Shown: piece by piece, positions 36,143 through 47,863 of the stretch
Layout of the letters: each line of letters starts with the position of its first letter
How positions within the stretch are numbered: the stretch's first letter is position 1
NCBI GenBank assembly: GCA_014905825.1
Contig: JACGCN010000004.1
Coordinates: 372,001-436,000 of the forward strand
Direction: 5' to 3'
Source: Lyophyllum atratum
Lineage: Eukaryota; Basidiomycota; Agaricomycetes; Agaricales; Lyophyllaceae
Length of the DNA: 64,000 bases
Notes under the pieces: model-generated
Databases searched by the model: none
Told to the model about the DNA's origin: nothing
The model's input: only the letters and a program-made list of their open reading frames with translations
Program-made: the position numbers and the translations under genes

Positions 36143-37788
36143 ATGGCAAACATCAAGGCGCAGATTGAGAAAGAAAAAGTCAGCAAACCTGCGGACCATG
36201 TGTGACCTGCCAATTGATCCTCAGGAAACCAGGGAAATGCAGCGTTCAAGTCGGGAGACTATCCAAACGCTATCGGTCACTACAGTGCTGCTATCATAGC
36301 AGACAGGACGGACTATACACTGCCATTAAATCGCGCTGCCGCGTATCTTAAGCTAGGCAAGTACGTTTCTCCCGAGCTGAACACCTTGGCGAAGGCATGC
36401 TCATACTTAGTCCAGGCATGAGGATGCTGAGCGAGACTGCACGACCGTTTTGAATCTGAGCGCGTTAAACGCGAAAGCTTTATTCAGAAGAGGACAAGCT
36501 AGGCTCGGGATGGGGAAATTGGATGAAGCATTGTCAGGTGCGTATCGCTCTTCCATGGAAAGGGACTTCGAATGATTTCTTGGTTCTTTGTTAGACTTCA
36601 CGCAGGCTTTGAAGCGAGAACCTTCTAATGACGCGATAAAGCAGGAGATTAAGAAGGTCAATGATCTTCTCGAAAAGAAAAGGTCCAAGGTGGGATAACG
36701 ACCCTACTCGTTGTCACCATTCGCTGAACATTGATCAGGAGAACAAGTTCAAAAAATCCGACCAACCTTCGCCTTCAGCAGCCCCCAAGAGACGGAGAGT
36801 CCCTATCACCATCGTCGACCCCACCGGACCACCTGCTGCGCCGACTGCCCCACCTTCACAGAAGCCGTCCAAAAAAACAGCCATCGCTCCCGCGCCTAAA
36901 TCTACTCCAAATATCGCTCCCTCCGTGGCCACATCAAGCACTGACGATCTCAAACCTATATCTACACGCTCTCTTAAATTGACTTCCGAATCGGCCCCAT
37001 CTACACCGCCCACGACATCAAAATCTTCCGACACCACACCCCCAGCACCTAAACCTCCTACACCCGCACCCGCACCAGTACCAGCATCAGCACCTTCCCC
37101 AACGCCACCGAAGCCAGAACAACCGCGTACATTCAAGGATGCCAAACAGGCGCGCGAGAGTGGAAAGCCCAGTCGCGTCGGGGGTGGGATATTCCGCGCA
37201 TCTGGGGAGAACACGCTCTTCCCTCCAAGGGGTAGTGCGTCTAATGCCTCCCCGAAACACGAACCGGGGCCTTCATCTCTGGCCCCTCCTAAGAGTCCAC
37301 CTCCATCGTCTCCCATGAACATCGACGCGCAGCCTGTGGCGGACGATCTACGCCCTGTGCCGCCGGCGAAAGCTCCTACGACGTTGTTTGAATTCTCTAC
37401 GGCCTGGGAAGCTGCGTCCTCGACCGCGGAACGCTGGGGTCTTATCCTGGTGGGTATTCTGGCTCTTGATCAGTCGATCATCCGAACGTCGCTGACTTGA
37501 ACGTTGCAGAGTGTCCCACCGCCCCGTATCCCAGCGCTAGTTAAGACCTCTCTCGAACCCGGGCTGCTGATATCCATCCTGACGGTGTTTGGAGAGGTGC
37601 TGCGCGTATCGCCAAATGCTGCAGCGATGGTGAGGGAGTACTTGGATGCCTTTGCGAAGGTGGAAAGATTTGGGACGATTGTGATGTTCTTGAGTCCTAC
37701 GGAGAAGGCGGTGGCGAGGGAGGTGTGGGAGACCATTGGCGCTACTAAGGAGGATGTGGATAGGGTCTGGAGACCCGTTTGGGTGTAG
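36143..37788 (+). CDS. TPR protein with RPAP3 C-terminal domain (R2TP co-chaperone-like)
   Basis: Six exons (36143-36178, 36233-36360, 36416-36537, 36595-36689, 36739-37449, 37510-37788) give 456 residues. Residues about 10-125 form a TPR array: GNAAFKSGDYPNAIGHYSAAI, then LNRAAAYLKLGKHEDAERDC, then ALFRRGQARLGMGKLDEALSDF. This is the type that clamps Hsp70/Hsp90 C-terminal EEVD tails. A Pro/Ser/Thr-rich low-complexity linker of about 200 residues follows. The last 110 residues match the RPAP3_C domain, from TTLFEFSTAWEAA through PPPRIPALVKTSLEPGLL to VERFGTIVMFLSPTEK. This pair of modules is the RPAP3/Spag1 signature and suggests an R2TP-type chaperone adaptor for RNA polymerase or snoRNP assembly. 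The exon 2 acceptor at 36232 is preferred over a closer AG because it alone keeps the TPR frame. Confidence 0.88.
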
Positions 37789-38100
37789 TGGTCTATTCCC
37801 TGATCTGCCATAGATTTCAGAGACTCTGCCAGCAGGTTGAGATGGCGCGAGATGGTCGACCGCAGTCGTCTGAAACATGGACCACCATCATGAAAGATCA
37901 TGAATCCACAAAAGCCCATGACGCTTTGATCAACGAGTTACATGATTCGGAATAGTATAAAGATTTAACTACGCCACATCTTGAAATATCCTGACTATTG
38001 ATTGTCCTCTAATCTATGGCTTCAAAGCGGCATATGGGTGACGTGAGACGCCATCCCCATTGAGTAACTGAACTGTACTAAGGTGAGGGATACACAGCGG

Positions 38101-39364
38101 TCACCATAGCTCCACTCGCAGTCGCTGCGACAGTGGAGTAATACGACTACGAGTTGAGGAGGAAATCAGGCAACGTAGCAATGAAACACGCGAAGCGTAC
38201 CTTCATATTCCTGAAATAAGCAAAGCCGCCTTTACTGGCATATTCGGGGGAACTGCCGCCGAAGAATGTCGAGAAAAATATGCTCGACACATCCACCTTG
38301 GCATCGTTCCTGTAGACAAAGTAGTTGTGGGTGAAGATGTGCTTGTCGTCAAGATATATGGCGAGACCCCCATTAGCCTCTGTCGCGCCGGCGCTTGGGT
38401 TCGAATTCAATGTCAACACAATAGATACTTTCTGCCACCTGGAAGGCCAGAATGAGATGGTGGTAAAGACGATCGATGAACACCAAACGTACCCTCCGAC
38501 AGTGAACTTCCAGCTGCCGCGGTTGATGGAATAGCCAAATGATGAAGGACTGGATATGATATTGGATAGTTGGTCGAAACCCGTATACCCGGGTATATAG
38601 GCGTAGACTGGCGCTGGATTAGATCTAGAATGGCTTGCATTCAAAGTTGGACAGACCTTCAGCATCACCATCTTGGCGCCAAACAACTTGTGGAGGATTC
38701 ATGTCGATCAATCAGAGATTGTGACAGTAGTACGACATACTTCGTGTGGAAAAGCAGGTATTCGTATAGATACCACCTGAGCAATGTTCTCCCACTGTAC
38801 CCCCAAAGAGCCCAAGCAGTTTCCCACCTGGTCAGTCTGTCAGCGAAGATCCAACGGGCTGAATGGAGTTATATCCACCATTGACAAAATCCCACCCTTT
38901 GCTGAACGCGACCTAAAACATGTTAGATGGATAAGATGCTGCCCGATCTGATTGAAGCTTGCCTCATAGGTAAACATAGCTCGCTGCGCATTCACGTTCC
39001 CGAAGGGATCAAGGTACATCCCTACGCCACCCTCTCCGACTTCGCTATGGGCATATGTCCCATTTGGATAGCTGACGCGCAGGACCTTCTCCTTGTTAGC
39101 AGCATCGTAGGGATCCTGAACAAAAGAGATGTATTCCGATTTTCCGGTGACATGTGCCCAATTCTTTTCGATGAAGGACTGCGCAGCAGCTGCCGAGGAT
39201 ATCGTGGTCGTCGGGAGAGGCAGGGATGCGAGGCTTGCTGGGTTCAGAGAGTACAGAGAGGCCACAGGATCCGCCACTGCACGTTTGGGAAGAGCTGTAG
39301 GTGTCAGCCCGCTGACAATTGGGAGGGCCAGTGATGCTAGAACAAGCGATATGGGGTAAATCAT
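38101..39364 (-). CDS. Secreted polysaccharide lyase, PL14-like
   Basis: The minus-strand gene starts at 39364 with a signal peptide (ISLVLASLALPIVSG) and has about seven exons, roughly 310 residues. PL14-type landmarks are VLRVSYPNGTYAH, MFTYE-VAFSKGWDFVNGGKLLGLFGG, HCSGGIYTNTCFSTR, APVYAYIPGY, SFGYSINRGSWKF, WQKVSIVLTLNSN, NGGLAIYLDD, IFFSTFFGGSSPEYASKGGFAYFRNMK. Family members are beta-elimination lyases acting on uronic-acid polymers (glucuronan, alginate); the substrate here is not predictable. The first intron has a GC donor (38962-38913, gag|gcaagc): only that joint restores the conserved YE-VAF reading. The 3' end is uncertain. If the GTACGC donor after FRNMK is used, the gene ends at 38101; without it, translation would run to 38147. 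Confidence 0.75.
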
Positions 39365-39787
39365 GATCAAGGGTATGGGGGTTTTCCCTGCACTTTACCG
39401 TATTTATCATGATGGGTGAGAGCTATGACGCACGCGGGACAGTGCCAGGGTTACGCGCGCAGTTCTTTGACAGGGCATGACAAGCAGGCGGATCGACATA
39501 ATGGACTCGTAACGTGCACTGGTTTCCACTGCATGCAAGAGAGATGAACCGGGAATGCTTGGCACGCGGGTTGGAAAGTACTCGTATTTGCGATGAGCGT
39601 TGAGTAGCACGCAAGTTATAGCGCTTGTACGGCCCGCTAGCGTCCGAAAAACTGGAGACGAAGAAGGGAGTATTGAATGGCAGTGCAAAAAATGTAATTG
39701 GTCGAATCAATTCCTCGAACAAGTCCGTCATGGTCAGCCTACCCACATGAATTGCATAGTTCCCGAATGCCCGCTGTCAGGGTATAA
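39365..39787. other. Spacer between two minus-strand genes
   Basis: Short frames with no recognised content. The part near 39365-39450 should contain the promoter of the lyase gene. Confidence 0.45.
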
Positions 39788-41577
39788 TCACTGATGTACT
39801 CTAACCTCCTTCAAAATCTACAATAAGAGAGTGACTTGAAGTCAGCCGTTTTCTCGCCAAATCTACATATAAACAGAGCTCACCTCAATTTCAATGCTTT
39901 CAGGATCCTCATTGGGCATCCCACCACCTTGAAACCGATCTGCTCCAAGACGATAGGTGGTACCGACAGCCCTATCGAAGGTATGACTACCGATGGACCG
40001 GTGAGAAGACTCTTTATGATGGTTTGATCCAGCGTGTGCATAGCCCGGACTGACGGAATTCCGAAGGACAATGCGATTGTTGAATGTCACGAGGAGTGTG
40101 TTGGAGTAACTGAGCTATGGGCTAAGGTGCGAAACAAATTGCACGAAGACGAATGCTTACAGTTTTCCCATTATAAAAGTTCTTGTCGTCAAATGAGCTC
40201 TCGCTAGTTCACGATCGGAGGTTGTCAATTGGTACGTACGTGCAAATGAAAAATTTTTGTCCCTGATTGCCAGTGAGCCGCTGAGAGACGAGGTAAATTG
40301 ATCCATGCTTACAGGAAATGCTGCATAGAAGATAAAAGACAGTAAAGCCATGCTAGCTGATTTAAGAGATCATCAAACATCAATACTCTCATCGCTGGTC
40401 ACGAAGCTTGGATACTATTCACCAGTGAGCGTATTTGTCTCGACAATCAAGAAAACCAGTTTCGCGAGAATCTTGTTGCTATTAGCATGCTGATACTCGT
40501 CCTTCCGGGATTGGTAAAACTTGGGATTTGACATGCGTTTAGACACACCAGCTTTGATCTGAGAATACTCACAATCCAGAGCATCGAGCCTGCAATCAAG
40601 GCATCGGATACAGTGTCACCGAGCAGCCAGACCTACGGCGTTTACGCAGCGTCAGATCGGGTAAGCGTTAGACGCAATGACATTCGTACATGGAATGACT
40701 GAGGGAATATGATAGCCTCGTGAAAACGATCAAACTCTCCTAGCTTATAGGCCTAAGTGGGTGATATGGATTAGTGGATCATAGCAAGACAACCTAAAGA
40801 TCACTGACTCGCCACGCTGTTCCGAAGGCTCCAGCGGTTTGAACCACAGAGGTCTGGATGGAGGTGAGGGGGGCAGGTAGGGTGTGAAAGCAAGCAAGTA
40901 TTACGTACCAATAGGATCAGGACGCAAATCCACCAATACGACTTTCGCAACGTGTATATTCGATATGCGAAGAAACATTGCACCACGGCAGCTATGACTC
41001 CACATAGAAATGGAGTGTCCAGCGGGGAGATATACGTATCTCCAAGGTGAATCATGTTTCCATATCCACTCGCAAACCTACGACATCGTTAACGGATAAA
41101 AGCGGATAGAAGAAGGGGAATTACCAGAAGAATACGTTAGCAGCGGTTATACAGGTCTGGGCGATCTCAAAGATGTATGTCCCGTAGACTGAATGAAGGT
41201 GGAAATTAGCATAGGCTCCCAGCAAATATGATGCAGATGTGAAATCTCACCTAGGCACTTCGTAGATAGCTTGTCGTCGGGAAAATTGAGGTAATAAATG
41301 TCTATTCTCGTCGCGTGAGCCTATGCAAACAGAGCGCCGAATCACATAGACACATAACGTACAGACTTGGACGGATAGTACACCATAGAGACCCCAGTTA
41401 AATAATGTTCCGAGTATCTAAGCAGTACGGTGAGCACAAACGCTTTGACGCTAGGTAAAAACTTGCCTGGGGTGCGGTACTACAGATTGTTAAGACATAG
41501 AAAAGTGAGTGGAAACGAGATGAGGACTCTTACATAGCAGCGATGTTTTCAGGAATTGTCGGAAGTGGAGCAACCAT
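39788..41577 (-). CDS. DUF6534-family seven-transmembrane protein, copy C
   Basis: Fifteen exons on the minus strand can be joined in frame from the ATG at 41577 (MVAPLPTIPENIAA) to the stop at 39788 (final exon ILKEVRVHQ). Landmarks are TAPQ-ILGTLFNWGLYGVLSVQ, YIYYLNFPDDKL, YGTYIFEIAQT, FASGYGNMIHLGD, DTPFLCGVIAAVVQCFF, SVVQTAGAFGTAWR, FDRFHEAIIFPQSFHVWLLGD, ILAKLVFLIVETNTLT, ASMALLSFIFYAAFP, FFICT, FIMGK, YSNTLLVTFNNRIVLR. Exon 2 is a 13-nt microexon (41479-41467), and its downstream intron uses a GC donor (cag|gcaagt) where copy B has GT. The exon pattern equals copy B. A TATAAAAA box at about 41669-41676 is suitably placed upstream. The function of the family is unknown. Confidence 0.85.
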
Positions 41578-44500
41578 GCTGTTGAATCAGGGGGGTCGAA
41601 TTGAGCACTCGACTGGAATGTAGTCTACAACTATCTCGTAGGCGCTTGACGAAGACCATCGTACTTCTTTTTATACAACAATCAATGATAAGTTGATGAT
41701 AGCGGGACACGGGATGAATCCTTCCATGAGCGAGAAAGGCCAAAAAGGGATGCAGATAAGCATTGCTCAAGGCTGCGTGTGTGTTTCAATGGACGCATCT
41801 GTATCGTAGGCGCCGATCATCAATACCCTCGCGTGTGATACGAGGTATGCCGAGAAACTCACTGCTGCCAGATGTCCTTCCCGACTTGTACATACGTACT
41901 ACCTTACGAAGTCGCCATACTCGATGATATCTGCTGCCGATCAGACCATTCAATTACAATAGCGGTCTTCACTGGCTCTAAGCCGTCTAGGCTGGCAGTC
42001 GAGAAATTGTCGCGCCAAGGTATGTTGATACGTCATGGTCCGACTGTTCACAAGTTTATGTGGTACTTTGATACCACCACCGATCGTTAGTGTCGACCAC
42101 ATCTGTCGTTCGTCAGATCATTTTTTTTCTTTAACGCACAGGAACGTTGGGATCAGAGTCGCCACACGGTAGGTGGGAGCAAAACTTGAAAAAGCGGTGG
42201 TGGTGGCAATTGAACAGGTGAAAAGTCAGCCACAAGCAGCCGCAAATCAAGTCCACGTGCACCTGCTCGTTTCACCAACCGCCTATGTCCTCTAGTTCAC
42301 ACCACCACATCACTTGTCTCTATTCTCTTGAAGCCCGTATATCTCCATCCCTCCATCGCACGTTTCTGAACTGATCAGAGGACCCATGTTCTGCGATCTC
42401 CCTGTTTATAGATCATGACTCGAGGTCTCCGATCCGTAGTTGTCGCCAGACTTTCCGTGGTCTCCCTCAAACTCTTTGAGACCTCAGATCTAATGCGTAA
42501 AAGGAACAGAATTAAAGGCTTTCTTGCAGGACACGGCCTTTCGCGATGTAACACCCTGTTCGTAAGCGGGCTTCATCACTTGATGGTGTGTAATCGGGGA
42601 TCCTCAAGAAATGTCATGTTTTCAATTTTGTTCAGATGAGTTTCCTGTTGAATTGGCATCCATCCAATTCTTTTCGGCTCCAAGGCGCCATGGAGACAGC
42701 AGTATCCTCGTGTAAACCCCGCATATGCATAACACTCCCCGCGTTCTCGATCCCCAGGAACTCGAGCTGTCGATTGGACTGCCCTAGCGCATCTGCTAAG
42801 ATCCTAGCGCCGTACGAATTGCTCGAGTTCCTCTTTCCCCAGTTTGAGTCTTGAACTCTGGTGAAAACCCTTTCCTCGTATGCGCCGATCTAAAAGCAAG
42901 GCACGTCACGCTTGTCATCGTACCTAAGTGACGGTATGACCTCCATGCCTTTCCACCCATGATGCATGCTCAAAGCGGTCGCATCTATTGACACGTCAAC
43001 CGTCTGTCAATCGGCTCATGAGTATTCCTATAACTCGCCATATCGCTCTATGTCGAGTTCCTGGGTCACCTTCACACAGCCTGACCTAGTAAGTACCCCG
43101 CCCCTCTCTATGTCCGTCATTCTCGATCGAAAATCTGGGAACACTAGTCCGAAAATAGACGCCTTAGGTCGGGAGACCTACGAAGATGATGCTGTCGTCT
43201 TGTAGACTTCATCGTCGCATGCCTGATATGCGGCCCATCGCGGTTTTCAGCGTCCTAGGAGGCACGGAGTCACGATATATACGGTGAGTTATTATACTTG
43301 CAATATACTAGCGTTGATCACTGATGGATTCGGAACTTCCTTTAGTTTATTGAGTATGGTTTGGGCTCTAACGCGGCTTCGGTTGCTTGCGAGAGAGGTG
43401 TCAAGGTCCAGTCAATATCGCAATCTACCAACAGCCATTCCGAGAATCTCGACCGTCATTTCATGATATTCCTGGTCCCTCACCTCCGCGCACGCTGCCA
43501 CAGAGGACCACAACACTGACGCAGCTCTAATGTATAGCTCTAACTCGAGAAACTCCTAGTATCCTGGATAAGCTGCGCTTTCACACATGGATGTTCGCGA
43601 GCACGTAATGGCCAGATGCCAGCGTGGAAACAGTGCGTAAATCACTGAGGATCCGCTGATTGCGAATATAAGATGAACAGGTCTCGGGCCGGCGAATTAT
43701 GAACAGCGGAGAGGGAACAATTTCGTAGAGTTATGGTCAGAAGATACATTCACTCCAGGATACCCACTGACAGGATCCAAAATGGGACCTCATGATGCCT
43801 CCACCGACATTAACATCGCTGGCATCCAGGGCGATTGAGAAGGATGAGTGAGGGCGTTATGACTTTTGTTCTCATCTTTGGCCTTGGATGCTGGCACTTT
43901 GCCACCATATTGATTTATGAACTAGCACATACCGTTGAAGGACTGTCCTTCAACTCAGTTAACGACTTCAGCTCAGAACCACCATAAAACTTGACAAATT
44001 CCTATGATTCGCAGATACCGTCGGAGACTCGCCAGAAGCAATGCACTCGACGCCCCCAACAATGACCATAATGATGGAAAATATGCCTTCTGTGAGTGAG
44101 TTCAAACCCCCTGGTGCTGAGCGTTGACGTAAATGATCAATGCTAGTATGACAAACATCACAATATAATCCTGGTCGCTATCCGATCTCAGCGTGATCAT
44201 GTCCCACAGAAACATCATCGGGGCGCATGCCAGATCACTTATCCTACCTTATCTAGGCTCTAAAGAACGTCAGACTGTGGGGCTAACCTCTTTCAAACAT
44301 CGCAGTATCACCTGTTCGAAATCCCATGGCTCCTCCGGGCTCCCGCAGCTCATGTGACTACCTTTCAAAACATATTTCATGATGCTATTCAATTCTAACG
44401 GATTCGGCGCAACTACTCTTCGCTTGCTAATTCCATACAGGGAAATACCGCCGTTCAAACGACCAGCGAGTAGAGTGCCGGGATGTCATCCGCACAAGAG

Positions 44501-44654
44501 CCCTTGCACATCTCCATCCACACCTCTGAGCACAGCTACTTAGTCGGAAGGATATTTAGCTCGCCAGAACTTAGAAGTAGTATCGGTTTGTAAATTATTT
44601 CAACTGAAGGTCCGTAAAACATGTCGGTCCCGAGGGCCTGCACTCGGGAGATGA
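41578..44654. other. Long gene-poor stretch
   Basis: About 3 kb in which I find no gene I can support on either strand. Frames are short and without recognisable domains. The first 150 bases hold the TATA region of copy C. Composition is less GC-rich than the housekeeping blocks. It probably contains old, unrecognisable repeats. Confidence 0.45.
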
Positions 44655-44832
44655 TCAATGGTGTACTCTAATCTCTTTCAGCACCTATGATGAAGTCCTC
44701 GAGTGTCAGCTTCCTACGTCCCGCTGGTAAAATCGGGCACACCTCAATTTCCACATTCTCCATATCGCGACTCGGCTTTCCTCCACGGTCAAACCGATCT
44801 TCTCCCGTACGATAAGTATTACCCAATGTACT
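44655..44832 (-). pseudogene. 3' end of a DUF6534 gene (copy E), cut by the outer Gypsy element
   Basis: The minus strand from 44832 reads STLGNTYRTGEDRFDRGG and NVEIE, then a GTGTGC-started intron, then VLKEIRVHH and a stop at 44655. This is the conserved C-terminus of the family. The reading frame is open right up to the LTR border at 44833, so the gene was cut by the insertion. The 5' part would lie beyond the outer element, outside the window. The sequence is undamaged otherwise, so the insertion is recent relative to decay of the gene. Confidence 0.8.
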
Positions 44833-45439
44833 TGTTGAGGACCGGAGTAATCGGTAGATTAGATCAGATCTCAACGATACGATTCAATAACTGACGAGTC
44901 AATAACCCAAGTTGATTCTAATGATCTAACGAGTAAGTATTATCCCAAACCACCGTTCTGGTGTTGACGGAGTAACAGATAACCTGTTAGTCACTAAGAT
45001 AATCGTTTACGAGTTAGAGATCTTGCGCACTGCAAGGTTAACTTAGAAGGAAGTTGGTTTGATTGGCAAAATCTGTAATATTGAGTAAGGTAAAGAATAC
45101 AAGTATGCTACGAGTCGTTCCTTATATACTAGCCAACTGAGTCAATGAGTCATACCTTTGTCGAAGGCGCGCGCAAGTGTTCGAAGGTGCGCGCGAGTTC
45201 TTTAGGATTCTTGAATGATCCGGTGAACTCGTGCGCGGCTCGGCAAGTTCCCGGAAAGCCTTTGCCAAACAGTCAAACATTGACGTCAGGATGCCGAACC
45301 GCCGGTTACGGTAATCTCCTTCGGTTCGGCAATGTCCGATGATCGCGTCGCGTCGACTTCTGCTCGTCGCGTTTATCTCTTATTCTATTCATCGAGACTA
45401 TCTGTAACTTAGGGTAGCTATGCTATAGTATCCATAACA
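44833..45439 (-). repeat. 3' LTR of the outer Gypsy element (607 bp)
   Basis: Begins TGTTATGG and ends CTCAACA on the minus strand, the same termini as the inner element's LTRs, and is preceded by a polypurine tract (complement of agccccccca). It matches 63845-64000 over the 156 bases visible. Confidence 0.9.
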
Positions 45440-45734
45440 TAGCCCCCCCAGTCTTGATGCAGGGAATAAGTGATATCATGCCAACGATGATGGGTAATGA
45501 CCATAGGTAAATGACTTCGAAGGTAAGTAAGACGAGTAAGGACTCAAGAAAATACATAAGAGAGGGAAAACGAGAGAGACTAGAAAGGATGATGTTACAA
45601 ATGCTAAATATGATCGTAAGGCGTCGTGAGTGTGTGTGGCTGAATACAAGAGGTGGTAGGCATAGAGGTATAAATAGATCGGTTGCACGGATTAATAAGG
45701 AGGTAAGCGTCATGATGTGAAGGGAGTAGAAGTA

Positions 45735-46520
45735 TCAAAGGAAAAGGTCAGTAAAATGGTTGTAGAAGTGATGGAAGGGGGTGGGAAGGGAGATGGGAGC
45801 GAGTTTGACGGGAATAATGCCTCTCAGGACTTGATTAGCGCGAATGGCGGTTGATGAGAGCGTGGGATGGAGTATGAGTGCAAGGGAATTATCGACGGCG
45901 CTATGATCATAGGCGGGAAGTGGAACGCGTACGATGGGCTTCGGTTCCTCAATGTGAGCTATGAACTCCTCCCAAGATAGTCCCCAGTACGACCCCCAGC
46001 TCCATTTCGACTCCAAACCCTGCTTAATCGAGCGCTCTACCCCCATGGCGAGCCAGCGGATATAGTACATAGCGATGTGCTGTACAAGGGTGATACGATG
46101 CTTAAGGTCGTAGGCGCTGTCAAAGGAGTCGAGGAGGGGATTGCGCTGCGGGGAAGCGAGAACAAGGGAGATGATGGGCGCGGGTAAGTCGATGGATCGA
46201 AGTTTGTCGAAGGGAAGGGAGGTAGGGAGAGGCTCGGCCGAGGCAAATGGGTTATGCTCCCAGGCAGCGCAATGTATAACTTGCGCGAGTTTAGGAATGG
46301 TAGACCATAACGTAGCGGCCATCTGAGGATCGAGGGAGTAGCGCGTAACGCCGTACTCGAGGGTGGTGACGACGTCGAGCGGGGAGAAGGCGTAGTCGAT
46401 TAGGAAGGAACCGATAGCGCCCTGGAAGAGAGTCTTAAGGAAAGGGGAGTTGATAACGCGCTCGAGGTCGCGGGTGGTCGGGTTCGTGACGAAAGTGAGG
46501 GCTTTGGACATGGCCGGCAT
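45735..46520 (-). CDS. Third ORF of the outer Gypsy element, unknown protein (261 aa)
   Basis: An intact frame between pol (ends 46655) and the 3' LTR, same strand, starting at ATG 46520. I do not recognise it. It is clearly homologous to the protein at 55911-56732 in the inner element. Shared blocks include FLKTLFQG, KLAQVIHCAA, HNPF, ISLVLA, LVQHIA-YY-RW, AVDNSL and ILHP, with about half the residues identical by eye. Trp, His and Tyr residues are well conserved. There is no signal peptide, no evident transmembrane helix, no zinc finger and no env-like cleavage site. Position after pol is where env or accessory ORFs sit in other Gypsy elements. The frame has no stop despite lower conservation than pol, which suggests it is translated and selected. 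Confidence 0.8.
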   Translation of the reverse strand: MPAMSKALTFVTNPTTRDLERVINSPFLKTLFQGAIGSFLIDYAFSPLDVVTTLEYGVTRYSLDPQMAATLWSTIPKLAQVIHCAAWEHNPFASAEPLPTSLPFDKLRSIDLPAPIISLVLASPQRNPLLDSFDSAYDLKHRITLVQHIAMYYIRWLAMGVERSIKQGLESKWSWGSYWGLSWEEFIAHIEEPKPIVRVPLPAYDHSAVDNSLALILHPTLSSTAIRANQVLRGIIPVKLAPISLPTPFHHFYNHFTDLFL

Positions 46521-46654
46521 CGTGTGAGACAGTGATGAGAGCGGTGAAAGCGAGAAGAGTTTGATGAGAGTGTTGTAAGAAGGCTGGAGGTAGCGATTGT
46601 TCTGAAGAGATAAATAAAATTTCAGGCCTTAAATATGCGTCCGGCGCAAGTTCC

Positions 46655-47761
46655 CTAGCGAGTTTGCTTTGTACTACGTCGGTGGGACCTACGCAGGGTT
46701 TGTTGAACAGGCTGCAAGGTTCCCAAGTGCTCTGGTGACGTCTCTTCCTCCTCGTGTATGATGGGCGCCAGGGTCGATGGCTCCGGCTCTTGCAAATGGT
46801 GAGCCTCATGTCCGATGTCGTCTAAATTAGTGATCGCGTGTGTGATACCTGGCGAGGGTGGCGTCGTGCGGGTGATAATAACGGGGGTCTTGTTTCGGTT
46901 CTCCCATGCCTTCAGAACCTCGGGTGCGTTCCTCAAATTCCTGTATGGGAGCCATTCGTCGCTTTCCGGGCCGTAGCCGGTGAAGCGCGTTTTGAATTCC
47001 CGAACGCGCCGTCCGCCTCGTCCGCGACGATTCCTTTCCGCGACTATTTCCTCGACATCATATTCCGGTTTGACGTCAAAGTCGTCGCGATTGAGAGCTC
47101 GCGACGGTCGGTCACCGAATTCCGGAGGGGAGGACTGATAAGATTCTAAGTGAGCAATATTGATGATCGGATGAATGCCATAAGAGGCAGGCATCCTAAG
47201 ATGGTAAGTCACCGGACTTAGTTTACGTAGAATTTCAAATGGGCCGTCGTATCGCATTAGTAGTTTCTTTCCTCGTCCAGATTCCTTCTTGAGAAGTTCT
47301 AAGGTATGTGGGTTCAGAACGACGAGATCCCCTATATCAAATTCAGTAGTTAATCGTCCGCGGTTATATGCGCGTCGTTGGTGTACCTGAGATAGTAAGA
47401 GAGCCTCTTTCGCGCGAGATCGGTCCGCCTCAAAATGACTAACCATTGATCCCGCCTTTTCACCAAGTAGCGCGGTGTCGGTGATGTCAGACCCAGAGGG
47501 GCGGGATACGTGAGCTTGGTCAGCTAGGATAGTCGAACCCGTAGTCGGCGTATATCCTCGTAGCAGGTATGCTGGGGCGAACGTCGTAGCGGTGTGAGGC
47601 GTTGAATTATATGAAAGGGCGAGGGCGTCCAAATGTGTACTCCAATCGTCGCGTGAAGGTGCGATATATGCGCGCAAGGCAATTTCAAGGGTTTGATTAA
47701 GAATTTCTGATTGGCCATCAGCCTGGGGATGAAAGGACGTGGTGAGAGATCGCTGCATGCC
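46655..47761 (-). pseudogene. 3' part of the outer element's Gag-Pol (integrase end and chromodomain)
   Basis: Continues the Gag-Pol frame broken at 57576. It starts with MQRSLTTSFHPQADGQSEI, where E is the third integrase catalytic residue, then the integrase C-terminal region. It ends with a chromodomain-like module containing YDVEEIVAER, FKTRFTGYG, DEWLPYRNLRNAPEVL. The frame then runs to TAG at 46655. The first cage-type aromatic Tyr is kept here but replaced in the inner element. It is separated from the N-terminal part by the 9.8-kb insert and so is not functional as it stands. Confidence 0.88.
47757..47761. repeat. Target-site duplication ATGCC (left copy)
   Basis: ATGCC directly precedes the inner element; the same five bases follow it at 57576-57580. 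Both lie in the outer element's integrase frame, and keeping a single copy restores that frame. Confidence 0.93.
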
Positions 47762-47863
47762 TGTTATGGAATATACCACTATTACCATGCGTAGTCACTA
47801 ACTAAGTGTCGAATACAAGAAACGCGACGCGAGGTTCCTAACGCGCTGATCACGCAGTCATTT

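Noticed and set aside
36735..37322. 195-codon minus-strand frame
   Set aside because: Antisense to the Pro/Ser-rich linker of the RPAP3-like protein; Gly/Ala-rich shadow.
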